From NCBI GenBank assembly GCA_028565635.1, contig JAOXYB010014899.1, forward strand, positions 1-19,687: a stretch of DNA of 19,687 nucleotides, read 5' to 3'. Numbering within the stretch: the first letter of the stretch is position 1; every line of letters begins with the position of its first letter. The notes beneath the pieces were generated by a model, which saw nothing but the letters and a program-made list of their open reading frames with translations, had not been told where the DNA came from and did no database searches. A program made the position numbers and the translations under genes. Below are positions 19,297-19,687 of this stretch, one piece after another. This stretch comes from Phoronis ovalis. Lineage: Eukaryota; Phoronida; Phoronidae.

Positions 19297-19650
19297 ATGA
19301 GTTATCAAACAACTTCACAATACAGTTACACAGCCAACTATTTCAGGCCACAGTGTCCACTCACTTTAAAGCAAGTTAACATATTAGAACTAAATATGCT
19401 CAAAAATTTAATTTCACAATTTAAAAAAATCAAATTCACCGTTACTCCAGAAGCATGTATGTTTTATAAGAACGCGGCTATAGACGTATTGCCGCACCCG
19501 TTAAAAAATATATTTTATACTCAATCTCCAGTGAAATCGTACCAAAACATTATATCCAGTAACTTCGGGCAAAACGTTTGTCACACTTTGTTAACTTTAA
19601 ATAGATCTTCTGAACATTTTCCGCATCTAATTGCATATTTTCCCGGGTAA
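19297..19650 (+). CDS. unassigned 117-codon open frame, uncertain
   Basis: The longest uninterrupted frame in the window, from ATG to TAA with no intron. The predicted product has no recognisable domain, signal peptide or membrane segment. The second half overlaps a patch with far more CpG than elsewhere, which suggests something functional, but that could equally be an exon on the opposite strand or a promoter of a gene to the right. I consider it more likely a shadow than a gene. Confidence 0.2.
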   Translation: MSYQTTSQYSYTANYFRPQCPLTLKQVNILELNMLKNLISQFKKIKFTVTPEACMFYKNAAIDVLPHPLKNIFYTQSPVKSYQNIISSNFGQNVCHTLLTLNRSSEHFPHLIAYFPG

Positions 19651-19687
19651 AATGCGCGGCAGAAACCATATAATTTTAAACAACATG
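19581..19687 (-). CDS. possible 3' end of a convergent minus-strand gene, partial
   Basis: On the minus strand a frame enters from the right window edge and stops with TGA at 19581-19583, giving 34 residues. They include FCRAFYPGKYAIRC and then GKCSEDLFKVNKV. The three spaced Cys and the CGKC pair resemble a zinc-binding tail. A minus-strand AATAAA at 19189-19194 would serve as its polyadenylation signal, giving convergent genes. A second minus frame (about 19568-19669) is also open, so the frame is uncertain. The family is not recognised. Confidence 0.25.
   Translation of the reverse strand, partial: CCLKLYGFCRAFYPGKYAIRCGKCSEDLFKVNKV

Noticed and set aside
1-19687. CRISPR array, prokaryotic operon, rRNA or complete transposase gene
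   Set aside because: No regularly spaced repeats, no dense ORFs with ribosome sites and no recognisable rRNA or transposase sequence are present.

Overview
The window looks like nuclear DNA from an animal, most probably a lophotrochozoan and perhaps a bivalve mollusc. It is AT-rich and CpG-poor, its genes are split by ordinary GT-AG introns, and it carries several small foldback transposons. The palindrome TACATGTA occurs at least ten times where about one would be expected by chance; in my experience this octamer is common in molluscan DNA. The species assignment is an inference only.

The main content is one complete plus-strand gene assembled by hand from 16 coding exons between 3339 and 17332. 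All exon junctions keep the reading frame and all introns begin GT and end AG. The joined frame is 1,713 nt and encodes 570 residues. The predicted protein has a basic N-terminus, an alpha-helical and coiled-coil middle (roughly residues 125-330), a conserved-looking helical block (328-411), a low-complexity linker (412-444), a C-terminal pair of EF-hands (loops at 485-496 and 522-533) and a last tetrapeptide CAIQ that reads as a CaaX prenylation signal. I do not recognise the family by name. The layout suggests a membrane-tethered, calcium-responsive coiled-coil protein.

Layout: 1-3338 is 5' flank and probable 5' UTR, with two CTCF-like motifs and a small hairpin. From 3339 to 17332 is the gene, with 15 introns making up most of its length. 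Intron 2 holds a nested pair of miniature transposons with intact target-site duplications. Intron 7 holds two related foldback elements. Intron 15 holds a diverged duplication studded with AGGTCA nuclear-receptor half-sites. Introns 9 and 11 hold possible alternative last exons that would remove the EF-hands and the CaaX box. From 17333 to about 18860 is a probable 1.5-kb 3' UTR ending after an AATAAA signal.

The right edge (about 19300-19687) has unusually many CpGs and a 117-codon plus-strand open frame. On the minus strand it has a short Cys-containing frame that could be the end of a convergent gene. Which of these is real cannot be settled from the window.
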